A DNA stretch of 12,138 bases from Erysipelatoclostridium sp. AM42-17 (GCF_003480255.1 NZ_QUIN01000010.1:56753-68890); one strand, 5' to 3'; counted from the stretch's first letter, positions 1-6,480 are shown. Translations and numbers: made by a program. Notes: generated by a model from the sequence alone, not told the origin.

Positions 1-1
1 A

Positions 2-634
2 GGATTCTTAAATGAAGCAATTTTAAATTATATTGCTTTACTTGGTTGGTCTCCTAAAGAAGAAAAAGAAATCTTTAGTTTAGAAGAATTAGTAGAAGCC
101 TTTGATGTTAAACGTATTTCTAAATCAGGAGCTATTTTTGATATTAATAAGTTAAAATGGATTAATAGCCAATATATCAAAAAATTAGACACGCCAGCTC
201 TAACAAAATTATGTTTACCATTCTTACAAGATGCATATGATTTATCTGATAAAAGTGAAGCATGGATTGAAAAATTAGTTGAAGTTCATAAAGATCATAT
301 TTCATGCGGTGAAGAAATCGTTGAACAAGTGAAATTATTCTTTGAAGATGAAATGCATCCAGATCAAGAAGCTTTAGATTTTATGAAAGATGAATCTATT
401 CCTCATACTTTAGAAGTCTTTAAATCAAAGATTGAAGCATTATCTGAAGAAGATTTTAAACAAGATCAAATCTTTGCATGCATTAAAGCAACTCAAAAAG
501 AAGCAAAAGCAAGAGGAAAGATGCTTTATATGCCTTTACGTATTGCTACAACAGGAATTATGCATGGTCCTGATTTAGCTGCATCAATGGAATTATTAGG
601 AAAAACAAAGGTTTTAGAAAGATTATCTAAATAA
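2..634 (+). CDS. gltX: Glutamyl-tRNA synthetase, C-terminal part (5' end outside window)
   Basis: This enzyme charges tRNA-Glu (often also tRNA-Gln in Firmicutes) with glutamate in the cytoplasm. The frame is open from base 2 to a TAA at 632-634 and encodes the last 210 residues. These match the class I GltX C-terminal half: near the start is a stretch containing NYIALLGWSP, followed by FSLEELVEAF and FDINKLKWIN, which are typical of the region after the catalytic core and the start of the helical anticodon-binding domain. The HIGH and KMSKS motifs would lie upstream of the window; full-length GltX is about 480-500 residues. The GTG at 329 lies within the continuous frame and is not a start. 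A strong terminator follows 10 bases after the stop, so this gene ends its transcription unit. Confidence 0.95.
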   Translation, partial: GFLNEAILNYIALLGWSPKEEKEIFSLEELVEAFDVKRISKSGAIFDINKLKWINSQYIKKLDTPALTKLCLPFLQDAYDLSDKSEAWIEKLVEVHKDHISCGEEIVEQVKLFFEDEMHPDQEALDFMKDESIPHTLEVFKSKIEALSEEDFKQDQIFACIKATQKEAKARGKMLYMPLRIATTGIMHGPDLAASMELLGKTKVLERLSK

Positions 635-643
635 AAACGAAAG

Positions 644-675
644 AAGAATGTTTAATTTTTTAAACATTCTTTTTT
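644..675 (+). terminator. Intrinsic terminator after gltX
   Basis: Arms 644-654 and 661-671 form a perfect 11-bp stem (AAGAATGTTTA with TAAACATTCTT). The loop is six bases and is followed by a T run to 675. It separates gltX from the operon starting at 785. Confidence 0.9.
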
Positions 676-754
676 GATATTGCTTTTTTGCTTTATTAGG
701 AATAAACTATGTCATAAAAGTACCATACTTTTAGAAGATAATAATAAAAATAAA

Positions 755-776
755 TGATATAATATAAATAAGGAGG
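755..776 (+). promoter_or_regulatory. Extended -10 promoter and RBS for the Ig-like/rhomboid/YaiI operon
   Basis: A perfect TATAAT lies at 758-763 with an upstream TG at 755-756, giving an extended -10 element (TGATATAAT). I see no good -35 box at the right distance, which is tolerable for an extended -10 promoter. A perfect AGGAGG at 771-776 stands 8 bases before the ATG at 785. Confidence 0.7.
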
Positions 777-784
777 TGTTAATC

Positions 785-1588
785 ATGAAGAAAAAAGTCA
801 TTTTAGCTATTTTTAGTTTTTTTGTGGCTATTTGTACATTAGATGTTATCATTGCCCTTCGATTAACACCGATTACTTTAAAAAGAGAAATCTTTGTTTA
901 TGAATTTGGAAATGAAATTTCTACAGATGTAGCAACTTATATCAATGCTAATGACACTGTTTTAAAACAAGCAAAATTAAACTTCTCAAATGTTAAAAAT
1001 GAAATTGGTATTTATCCAGCTTCTGTAGAATATGCAGGTTCAAAATATGATTTTTATATTAAAATAGAAGATACAACAAAACCAATTGTTAAATTAAAAC
1101 AAATTGTTTTTAATGTTAATCCTGGTGAAACAATTCAAGCTTATGATTTGTTAGAATCCGTTCAGGATCAATCAAAAATTAAAGCTTATTTCTTGTTAGA
1201 TAATGGTAAAAAAGAAACACAACAAACATTTAACGAAAATGGATCTTATGTTATGAATATTTTAGTTGTCGATGCTGCAGGGAACCAGGCAGCTAAATTA
1301 AGAGTTAAAATTGTGGTTGGACACCATGGTAATTATCCTACTTTACTTGGAATTACAGATATTGAAATTAAAAAAGGAGAAAAATTTGATACAATGGCTG
1401 GAGTGAGTGCCAGTGATGGAAATGGAAATGATATCACAAGTCGGATCCAAATTCTAAAAAATAATGTAAAGTATGATAAAGAAGGGGTATATGAAGTGAT
1501 TTATTCTGTAAAGAATGATAATGGCAATACTTTACAAAGAACAAGGAAAGTAGAAGTGATTAAAAATGAAAGTGAGAAGAAATCATGA
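785..1588 (+). CDS. Membrane-anchored protein with bacterial Ig-like (DUF5011-like) modules
   Basis: A 267-residue protein of unknown specific function, probably anchored in the membrane with its bulk outside the cell. Residues 1-4 are basic and residues 5-25 form one hydrophobic segment (signal anchor or uncleaved signal peptide). The rest looks like three beta-rich Ig-like modules, about 33-95, 97-178 and 185-260. The last is the most typical, with the pattern I-K-K-G-E-K-F-D, then YDKEGVYEVIYSV, then a closing TRKVEV strand, as in DUF5011/Ig-like domains. The second carries the related VVDAAGN turn. The start is the ATG at 785, 8 bases after a perfect AGGAGG; the in-frame GTG at 776 overlaps that ribosome site and is rejected. 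The stop TGA overlaps the ATG of the rhomboid gene by 4 bases (ATGA), so translation is coupled. The first module is divergent, and I see no enzyme motif. Confidence 0.8.
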   Translation: MKKKVILAIFSFFVAICTLDVIIALRLTPITLKREIFVYEFGNEISTDVATYINANDTVLKQAKLNFSNVKNEIGIYPASVEYAGSKYDFYIKIEDTTKPIVKLKQIVFNVNPGETIQAYDLLESVQDQSKIKAYFLLDNGKKETQQTFNENGSYVMNILVVDAAGNQAAKLRVKIVVGHHGNYPTLLGITDIEIKKGEKFDTMAGVSASDGNGNDITSRIQILKNNVKYDKEGVYEVIYSVKNDNGNTLQRTRKVEVIKNESEKKS

Positions 1589-2166
1589 CAATAACACTAA
1601 TGATAATTGTAATTTGTATTGCTGTGTATGCAATGGTACAAATTAAAAAAAGAGAAGCAGATACACTTGATTTAGCTATTAAATATGGCGCATTATATAT
1701 ACCAAGAGTCGAAATCAAACATGAATATTGGCGCTTTTTAACATCTAATTTTATCCATGTAGAATTCGTTCATTTATTTATGAATTGTTATGCGCTTTAT
1801 TATTTAGGTTCATTTTTTGAATCATTGCTTAGACCTTTACCTTATATTTATTTAATTTTAATGGCATGTTTAGGCTCTAGTTTAGTGACTTATGGTTATA
1901 CTTTGTATACGCATAAAAATGAAAATACGGTCACACTAGGTGCAAGTGGGATTTTTTATGGTTTATTAGGGGCAATGATTGTTTTAGGTTTAGTTTACCA
2001 AGGACCATTTTTAATTATATTAAAAAATAATTTACTTGTGATTGCGGTGAATGTGGCTTATACCTTATTAGATCATCAAGTATCGAAAACCGGACATTTA
2101 GGTGGTTTACTTGGTGGTATTTTGGCTATGATTATTTTAATTGGAGCTGGAGTATGCGGGTATTAA
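1585..2166 (+). CDS. Rhomboid family intramembrane serine protease
   Basis: A 193-residue polytopic membrane protein that should cleave transmembrane segments of other proteins within the bilayer. Rhomboid signatures are in order: a WR pair at 49-50; H63 and N67 in an HLFMN stretch (the HxxxN of the second core helix); the GASG motif at 119-122 with the nucleophile S121; and H171 in the GHLGG motif, the second member of the Ser-His dyad. About six hydrophobic segments can be seen, which fits the minimal bacterial rhomboid fold. It starts by ATGA overlap with the preceding Ig-like protein gene, and its own end overlaps the next gene by 13 bases, so all three are one translationally coupled operon. 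The preceding single-pass protein is an obvious candidate substrate, but that is inference only. It is short compared with B. subtilis GluP, which carries extra domains. Confidence 0.92.
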   Translation: MTITLMIIVICIAVYAMVQIKKREADTLDLAIKYGALYIPRVEIKHEYWRFLTSNFIHVEFVHLFMNCYALYYLGSFFESLLRPLPYIYLILMACLGSSLVTYGYTLYTHKNENTVTLGASGIFYGLLGAMIVLGLVYQGPFLIILKNNLLVIAVNVAYTLLDHQVSKTGHLGGLLGGILAMIILIGAGVCGY

Positions 2167-2603
2167 TTGATGGTGATGCCTGCCCTAATAAAAAAGAAAT
2201 TAAACAGTTGTGTCAACAATATGGTTTTGAAATGATTGTTTTCATTGATTATGCTCATCAAATAAGTGATGACTATCAATGTGTTATTTGTGATATAGGC
2301 AAAGACAGTGTTGACCAGGCTATTGTAGAAAATGTTTTACCTGGTGATTTGGTCATTAGTCAGGATTATGGACTAGCAAGTTTGGTTTTACTAAAAGATG
2401 CCAAGGTATTACATCCAACAGGAAAGATGATTAATGAAGATAATATTTCTAACTTGTTGATGTCACGTTATTTAGGACATCAAGAAAGAAAAAGAAGTCA
2501 TCATATTAAAGGTCCTAAAAAACGGACACAAAAAGATCAAGATATTTTTTTAAGACAGGTAGAAAAATTATTAATACATGAGTTATTTAAAGAAGATGCA
2601 TAG
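2154..2603 (+). CDS. YaiI/YqxD family (UPF0178, DUF188) protein
   Basis: A 149-residue protein of the widespread YaiI/YqxD family, whose exact role is not established; the fold is related to PIN/NYN-type nuclease folds. The hallmark N-terminus IDGDACP (residues 5-11, acidic D6 and D8) is intact, as are the LVISQDYGLASL stretch and the downstream HPTGK and basic HIKGPKKRT segments typical of the family. Its length is usual (about 150). The ATG at 2154 lies inside the end of the rhomboid gene (13-base overlap) and is preceded by GGAG at 2143-2146 with 7-base spacing. The stop TAG (2601-2603) sits in the loop and stem edge of the operon terminator, so the last residues are encoded by the terminator stem. 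Confidence 0.93.
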   Translation: MRVLIDGDACPNKKEIKQLCQQYGFEMIVFIDYAHQISDDYQCVICDIGKDSVDQAIVENVLPGDLVISQDYGLASLVLLKDAKVLHPTGKMINEDNISNLLMSRYLGHQERKRSHHIKGPKKRTQKDQDIFLRQVEKLLIHELFKEDA

Positions 2604-2615
2604 CATCTTCTTTTT
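2589..2615 (+). terminator. Terminator of the 785-2603 operon, overlapping the stop codon
   Basis: Arms 2589-2599 and 2603-2613 form a perfect 11-bp stem (AAAGAAGATGC with GCATCTTCTTT) with a 3-base loop and a T run to 2615. The stop codon lies at 2601-2603, inside the hairpin. The last T residues are also the first bases of the next promoter's TTGACA. Confidence 0.88.
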
Positions 2616-2642
2616 GACAAATTAAAGGAATATTGTTATTAT
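2614..2642 (+). promoter_or_regulatory. Promoter of rubrerythrin gene
   Basis: A perfect TTGACA -35 (2614-2619), a 17-base spacer and TATTAT -10 (2637-2642). This is close to the vegetative sigma-70/sigma-A consensus. The predicted start point is about 2649. The promoter begins within the preceding terminator tail. Confidence 0.8.
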
Positions 2643-2671
2643 ATAAATAGGAATGATTACTATTTATATAA
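2639..2671 (+). promoter_or_regulatory. Perfect 12-bp inverted repeat at the rubrerythrin start site (operator or 5' mRNA hairpin)
   Basis: TTATATAAATAG at 2639-2650 is the exact reverse complement of CTATTTATATAA at 2660-2671, with a 9-base spacer. It overlaps the end of the -10 box, covers the predicted start point and ends at the first base of the AGGAGG ribosome site (2671-2676). As DNA it would be a repressor operator. As RNA only part of the left arm would be transcribed if the start is near 2649, which favours the operator reading. It does not match the PerR consensus well. Confidence 0.6.
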
Positions 2672-2683
2672 GGAGGAAGAACA

Positions 2684-3271
2684 ATGTCATTAAAAGGAAC
2701 AAAAACAGCACAAAATTTAATGCATGCATTTGCAGGAGAAAGCCAAGCTCGTAATCGCTATACATATTATGCATCTATCGCTAAAAAAGAAGGCTTTGTT
2801 CAAATTCAAAATATTTTCTTAGAAACAGCTAATCAAGAAAAGGAACACGCTAAAAGATTAATGAAAATCATGAATAAAGAATTAGCTGGAGAAACAATTT
2901 ATACGGATGGTCAGTTTCCGGTATTAATGTCTACAACTGCTGAAAACTTAAAAGCTGCAGCTCAAGGAGAAAATGAAGAATATACATCAATGTATCCGGG
3001 GTTTGCGAAAACAGCAAGAGAAGAAGGCTTTGAGGATATTGCTGTTATTTTGGAAAATATTGCAGTAGCAGAAAAATTTCATGAAGCTCGTTATTTAAAA
3101 TTATTAGAAACTTTAAATAATCAAACAACATTTAAAAGAGAAACATCCGTATTATGGAAATGTAATAACTGTGGATTTATTTATGAAGGATTAGAAGCAC
3201 CTGAAAGATGTCCGGCTTGTGATCATCCTCAAGCTCATTTTGAAGTATGTACATTCTTTTTAGATAAATAA
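2684..3271 (+). CDS. rbr: Rubrerythrin
   Basis: A cytoplasmic non-haem iron protein that reduces hydrogen peroxide in anaerobes, using electrons passed through its rubredoxin-like domain. It has 195 residues, the usual length. The ferritin-like four-helix domain (about 1-145) carries the diiron ligands E19, the E52-x2-H55 pair, an acidic cluster at 96-99 and the E130-x2-H133 pair. The C-terminal rubredoxin-type domain (about 155-195) has C160-x2-C163 and C176-x2-C179 for the FeS4 site. The ATG at 2684 follows AGGAGG (2671-2676) by 7 bases. It is a single-gene unit with its own near-consensus promoter, an operator-like dyad over the start, and a bidirectional terminator behind it. Its presence points to an anaerobic host exposed to oxygen at times. 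Confidence 0.97.
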   Translation: MSLKGTKTAQNLMHAFAGESQARNRYTYYASIAKKEGFVQIQNIFLETANQEKEHAKRLMKIMNKELAGETIYTDGQFPVLMSTTAENLKAAAQGENEEYTSMYPGFAKTAREEGFEDIAVILENIAVAEKFHEARYLKLLETLNNQTTFKRETSVLWKCNNCGFIYEGLEAPERCPACDHPQAHFEVCTFFLDK

Positions 3272-3283
3272 TATTTTAAATTA

Positions 3284-3331
3284 AAAAGACATCACATCAT
3301 GACCAATAAAAATCATGATAGATGTCTTTTT
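3284..3331. terminator. Bidirectional terminator between rubrerythrin and asnB
   Basis: Outer arms AAAAGACATC (3284-3293) and GATGTCTTTT (3321-3330) pair fully. Inside them, ATCATGA (3296-3302) pairs with TCATGAT (3313-3319). The T run follows on the plus strand and, because of the matching A run, also on the minus strand. It can therefore end both rubrerythrin (+) and asnB (-), which converge here. Confidence 0.85.
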
Positions 3332-3353
3332 TAATTATTCATTTTTAATGTTT

Positions 3354-4940
3354 CTATTTTCCAGAATCTCCATAGTTTTTTAAGACACGAGCACTTGGAT
3401 CATCTACATCACAGTTTTCCCAACTTTTATTTGGCATCCAGAAATCTTTGATCCATTTAGCACCACCTGGATAAAATGATTCAAAGATATCTCGATACAT
3501 CAATGATTCTTTGGTGAATGGAGTACAATAAGGATACTTTTCTTTGGCTGAAAGAACATCTTGGTCACTATATTGGCTATCAGCAAGATCTTTTAAGTAA
3601 TCAACCATAGAATGACCAACAGCATCACTAAAAGCGGCTTTTTCTCTAAATAAAATATCTTGAGGTAAATAATCAGTTCCTTCAAAAGCATGTCTTAATA
3701 AATATTTTCCTTTATTATAAACATTCATTTTTTTAGCAGGATCAATACTCATTGAATACTCAACAAAATCACGATCAGCAAAAGGCACACGTCCTTCTAA
3801 AGCATGAGCAGAAATACAACGATCGGCTCTTAAAACATCATACATATAAAGTTCATGAATACGTTTGGCAGCTTCTTCTTGAAAAGCTTGAGCGTTAGGT
3901 GCATAGTCAGTATATTTATAGCCAAATAATTCATCAGATACTTCTCCGGTCATAATGACTTTAATATCAGTGTTTTCATGAATGTATTTACATAATATGT
4001 ACATTGCCATACTGGCACGGATGGTTGTTATATCAAAGGTTTCTAAATGAAAGATAACTTCTTTTAAGTGTTGATATAAATCATCTTTAGTCATAATGAC
4101 TTCGGTATGTTCTGTTCCTAAGTAATCTGCGACTTCTTTTGCATATTTTAAATCAATAGGATCACTGTCCATACCAATCGCAAAAGTACGAATAGGCTGG
4201 TCTGATAATCTTTGTCCAATAGCACATACTAATGATGAATCTAAACCACCACTTAGTAAATAACCAATAGGGGCATCAGACATAAATCTTTTTTCTACTG
4301 CTTTTTCTAATTTATCTTTTAATTGATGACCAATTGTTTCAATATCATCATTGAAGATGGCTTTTACAAAGCTTAAATCATTATAGTTAATAAATTGTCC
4401 ATCAAGATAATAATGACCTGGTGGAAAAGGCATAACATCATCGCAAATATCAAATAATGCTTTTGCTTCTGAAGCAAAACAGATTTGATGTTGTTTTTTA
4501 CTATAACCATAAAACATAGGTCTAATTCCCATCGGATCACGTGCTGCCATGATTTTCTTTGTTTGTTTATCATATAAAACCATCGCAAATTCAGCATCTA
4601 AATATTTACATAATATTTCTATTCCATACTCTTTATATAATGGAATTAAAACTTCACAGTCACTCCCTGATTTAAAAGTATATTTTGTTTCTAATTTCTT
4701 TTTTAATTCAGGATAGTTATATATTTCTCCGTTACACACTAAAATACAATCTTGATTGTAAAATGGTTGATTTCCTTTAGCTGATAAATCCATAATAGAT
4801 AAACGATTAAATCCCCAAGTAATACGTTCATCAATAGAAATATGTTGATGATCAGGTCCCCTATAATTAGCTTGATCTAAAGCCTTTTTAAAAGTATCTA
4901 ATTCAAATTCATCACTACCTACAACTAAAAAGCCGCACAT
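3354..4940 (-). CDS. asnB: Asparagine synthase (glutamine-hydrolysing)
   Basis: Makes asparagine from aspartate, ATP and glutamine-derived ammonia in the cytoplasm. It has 528 residues counted from the MCGF start. The N-terminal class II glutamine amidotransferase domain (about 2-190) has the nucleophile C2, exposed when Met is removed, plus R46, the NGEIYN motif (70-75) and SGSDCE (91-96, D94). The synthetase domain (about 205-528) has the ATP-pyrophosphatase motif SGGLDSS at 230-236. The start at 4940 is firm because the family requires Cys as residue 2 and because AAGGGGG (4949-4955) lies 8 bases upstream. The frame stays open 33 codons further upstream, but that extension runs through the structured leader and is not coding. 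It is slightly shorter than E. coli AsnB (554). Transcribed alone, convergent with rubrerythrin, it is likely controlled by asparaginyl-tRNA charging through the T-box-like leader. Confidence 0.95.
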   Translation of the reverse strand: MCGFLVVGSDEFELDTFKKALDQANYRGPDHQHISIDERITWGFNRLSIMDLSAKGNQPFYNQDCILVCNGEIYNYPELKKKLETKYTFKSGSDCEVLIPLYKEYGIEILCKYLDAEFAMVLYDKQTKKIMAARDPMGIRPMFYGYSKKQHQICFASEAKALFDICDDVMPFPPGHYYLDGQFINYNDLSFVKAIFNDDIETIGHQLKDKLEKAVEKRFMSDAPIGYLLSGGLDSSLVCAIGQRLSDQPIRTFAIGMDSDPIDLKYAKEVADYLGTEHTEVIMTKDDLYQHLKEVIFHLETFDITTIRASMAMYILCKYIHENTDIKVIMTGEVSDELFGYKYTDYAPNAQAFQEEAAKRIHELYMYDVLRADRCISAHALEGRVPFADRDFVEYSMSIDPAKKMNVYNKGKYLLRHAFEGTDYLPQDILFREKAAFSDAVGHSMVDYLKDLADSQYSDQDVLSAKEKYPYCTPFTKESLMYRDIFESFYPGGAKWIKDFWMPNKSWENCDVDDPSARVLKNYGDSGK

Positions 4941-4959
4941 TTTTGTTTCCCCCTTAAAT

Positions 4960-4990
4960 AAAAAACTCGCATAATATAAATTAAGCGAGT
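4960..4990 (-). terminator. Leader terminator (attenuator) upstream of asnB
   Basis: Read on the minus strand, ACTCGC (4990-4985) pairs with GCGAGT (4970-4965), followed by five T (4964-4960). It ends 19 bases before the asnB ATG, so it would stop transcription before the gene. Its 5' arm is also the 3' arm of a longer competing pairing (see the leader entry), as expected for an attenuator. Confidence 0.75.
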
Positions 4991-5231
4991 ATCGAACATA
5001 AAAACATGTATATATTACATGGTACGGAAAATACTTCAAAGAGTACTCGATACCCGCTAGTGATAACGTGACTAGTCACGTTCTAGCCTACTCGCTTATG
5101 CTTTCGGTAGACAGCTCAGAGGTGTTCTTCGTCTATTTAACCACTATCAGGCTTTCACCATATCCTGACTCGCTAAAGCTTTATAAATAGCTTACTCTCC
5201 TCGTCTTTGCTTTTCATTACTTTTAGTAATT
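4960..5231 (-). ncRNA. T-box-like leader of asnB, asparagine (AAC) specifier, atypical 3' switch
   Basis: Read on the minus strand, this has the form of a T-box Stem I. A lower stem pairs GAGG (5202-5199) with CCTC (5122-5119). A specifier loop has AGAGTA on its 5' side (5198-5193) and GAAGAACA on its 3' side. An upper stem pairs 5190-5184 with 5139-5133, and an apical region reads GCGAG, then TCAGG, GGTGAAAG, CCTGA. The codon before the conserved ACCTCTGAG stretch is AAC (5126-5124), Asn, which fits the gene it precedes. AGTAGG and a Stem II/III-like hairpin with the palindrome AACGTGACTAGTCACGTT follow. The usual antiterminator sequence with TGGN is absent. Instead GCGGGTATCGA (5057-5047) can pair over 11 bp (one G-U) with TCGATACTCGC (4995-4985), using up the 5' arm of the terminator. 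Stem I assignment is strong; the switch is inferred. Confidence 0.85.
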
Positions 5232-5237
5232 GAGTAC

Positions 5238-5266
5238 AGTATAGTATAAAAGAATTAAAAAATCAA
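5238..5266 (-). promoter_or_regulatory. Promoter of the asnB leader
   Basis: On the minus strand, TTGATT (5266-5261), a 17-base spacer and TATACT (5243-5238). The predicted start is near 5231, which gives a leader of about 290 nt before the asnB ATG. The 5' end falls just before the T-box Stem I, as it should. Confidence 0.7.
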
Positions 5267-5409
5267 TAAAAATTATTTAATATAATAAAAAAATATAATT
5301 TATGTGATAAAAATAATTCAAGAAATAATGATGATACAAAATAAATATAACAATGAACCCTATAACACCAAAATATAAGTTATAATATTATTGTCAAAGA
5401 AAATACATA
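5267..5409. other. AT-rich spacer between divergent asnB and HAD promoters
   Basis: About 140 bases of very AT-rich DNA between the minus-strand asnB promoter and the plus-strand promoter at 5410. I see no open reading frame with a ribosome site. A TATAAT at 5381-5386 has no matching -35. TTGTCA (5391-5396) forms a short inverted repeat with TGACAA (5411-5416), which overlaps the -35 box of the next promoter. Confidence 0.5.
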
Positions 5410-5438
5410 TTGACAACCTACAGTGGTTTTCATAAACT
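5410..5438 (+). promoter_or_regulatory. Promoter of the HAD phosphatase/DUF4250 operon
   Basis: A perfect TTGACA (5410-5415), a 17-base spacer and TAAACT (5433-5438; 4 of 6 bases match the -10 consensus). The start would be about 18 bases before the coding sequence. AAGGGGG at 5451-5457 serves as the ribosome site. Confidence 0.65.
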
Positions 5439-5462
5439 TTAAGCAGATATAAGGGGGCAAAT

Positions 5463-6281
5463 ATGAAATATAAATTAATAGCGTTAGATTTAGATGGAAC
5501 ACTTACAAATACCCAAAAAGAAATTACACCATTAACTAAAAATAAATTGATTGAACTTGCTAAAAAAGGTGTAAAGATTGTCTTAGCTTCAGGTAGACCT
5601 ACAGCTGGTATTTACTACGAAGCAGATTTACTAAATTTAAAAGAATTAGAAGGATATATCCTTTCATTTAATGGAGCACGAATTATTGATTATAAAACAG
5701 GTGAAGTGATGTATGAAAATATTTATGGACCAGATGTTGTAAAAAAAGTATATGATCGTGCTAAACAATATCATTTATCAGTATTAACATATCAGGATCG
5801 AAATGTGATCACTGAAGATGAAAGTGACAAGTATATTCAAGAAGAACATAGAATCAATAAGATGGATATTAAGCATGTTGATGATTTTAAAGGTTATGTT
5901 GATTTTAATGTGAACAAACTTTTATTAACAGGTGATCCAGAATATGTAGGAAGTATTATTGATGAATTTAAAGAGCCATTTGGTGATACTTTAAGTATTT
6001 ATCGAAGTGCACCTTATTTTATTGAAGTTATGGGTCCTGGGATTGATAAAGCGCAAAGTTTAGATGCTTTAGCTAAAAAATTAAATATAAAACAAGAAGA
6101 AGTCATTGCTTTTGGTGATGGTTATAATGATTTAAGCATGATTGAATATGCAGGATTAGGTGTCGCTATGGCTAATGCTGTAGATGGAGTTAAAGAAAGA
6201 GCTAACTATGTGACACTATCTAATGATGAAGATGGTATCTATGATTGCTTAAAGAAATTAGAAGAAAAGGGAGAAATTTAA
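5463..6281 (+). CDS. HAD superfamily phosphatase, Cof-type (IIB)
   Basis: A cytoplasmic Mg-dependent phosphatase of the Cof/YidA type, which acts on sugar phosphates or similar small metabolites; the substrate cannot be read from sequence. It has 272 residues, the normal length. Motif I is DLDGT at 9-13 (nucleophile D9, acid/base D11), motif II is S43 in ASGRP, motif III is K196, and motif IV is GDGYNDLSM at 218-226 (D219, D223). The roughly 100-residue cap between motifs II and III is of the C2 (type IIB) kind. The ATG at 5463 follows AAGGGGG with 5-base spacing. The stop TAA overlaps the ATG of the next gene by one base (TAATG), so the two are translationally coupled. Substrate and link to the small partner are unknown. 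Confidence 0.93.
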   Translation: MKYKLIALDLDGTLTNTQKEITPLTKNKLIELAKKGVKIVLASGRPTAGIYYEADLLNLKELEGYILSFNGARIIDYKTGEVMYENIYGPDVVKKVYDRAKQYHLSVLTYQDRNVITEDESDKYIQEEHRINKMDIKHVDDFKGYVDFNVNKLLLTGDPEYVGSIIDEFKEPFGDTLSIYRSAPYFIEVMGPGIDKAQSLDALAKKLNIKQEEVIAFGDGYNDLSMIEYAGLGVAMANAVDGVKERANYVTLSNDEDGIYDCLKKLEEKGEI

Positions 6282-6460
6282 TGTTACCAAATGATATTCA
6301 CATGCTTGTCAGTATATTAAATATGAAGTTAAGAGATGATGATATGTCATTAGAAAATCTGTTAGATATTAATGATTTAAACGAACATGATTTCTTTGAA
6401 CGTTTAGAAAAGAATGATTATTATTATGATGAACAAATTAATCAAATAAAACAAAAATAA
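6281..6460 (+). CDS. DUF4250 family small protein
   Basis: A 59-residue acidic protein that resembles the DUF4250 family: start LPNDIHMLVSILNMKLRD, then an acidic helix pair, then a closing YYYDEQINQ segment. The function of this family is unknown. There is no signal peptide or membrane segment, so it is probably a small helical cytoplasmic protein. The ATG at 6281 shares one base with the stop of the HAD phosphatase and has a GGGAG ribosome site at 6269-6273; a longer frame from a TTG at 6245 lies within the HAD gene and is rejected. The stop TAA (6458-6460) is inside the left arm of the terminator. Confidence 0.85.
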   Translation: MLPNDIHMLVSILNMKLRDDDMSLENLLDINDLNEHDFFERLEKNDYYYDEQINQIKQK

Positions 6461-6480
6461 GGGTTTAACCCTTATTTTTG
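6452..6480 (+). terminator. Terminator after the DUF4250 gene, overlapping its stop codon
   Basis: A near-perfect 29-base dyad: CAAAAATAAGGGTT (6452-6465) is the exact reverse complement of 6467-6480. The GGG/CCC core is followed by an A/T-rich right arm ending in TTTTTG and then TTTG. The stop TAA (6458-6460) lies in the left arm, and the putative -35 of the ilvA promoter lies in the loop and right arm. Because of its A run on the left it could also act on the opposite strand. Confidence 0.85.

Noticed and set aside
776..784. GTG start for the first Ig-like protein
   Set aside because: The GTG begins on the last base of the AGGAGG site itself; the ATG at 785 has correct spacing.
4373..4597. 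A second minus-strand reading frame inside asnB
   Set aside because: It is an out-of-frame shadow of a conserved asnB region.
4941..5039. Upstream extension of asnB by 33 codons from an ATG at 5039
   Set aside because: AsnB needs Cys directly after the initiator Met, which the start at 4940 gives. The extension runs through the terminator and switch of the leader and has no ribosome site.
5379..5393. PerR-like box (TTATAATATTATTGT)
   Set aside because: Only the left half fits the TTATAATnATTATAA consensus; the right half has several mismatches.
6245..6280. TTG start extending the DUF4250 protein by 12 residues
   Set aside because: The extension lies in the HAD gene, and the ATG at 6281 has a ribosome site and matches the family's start.
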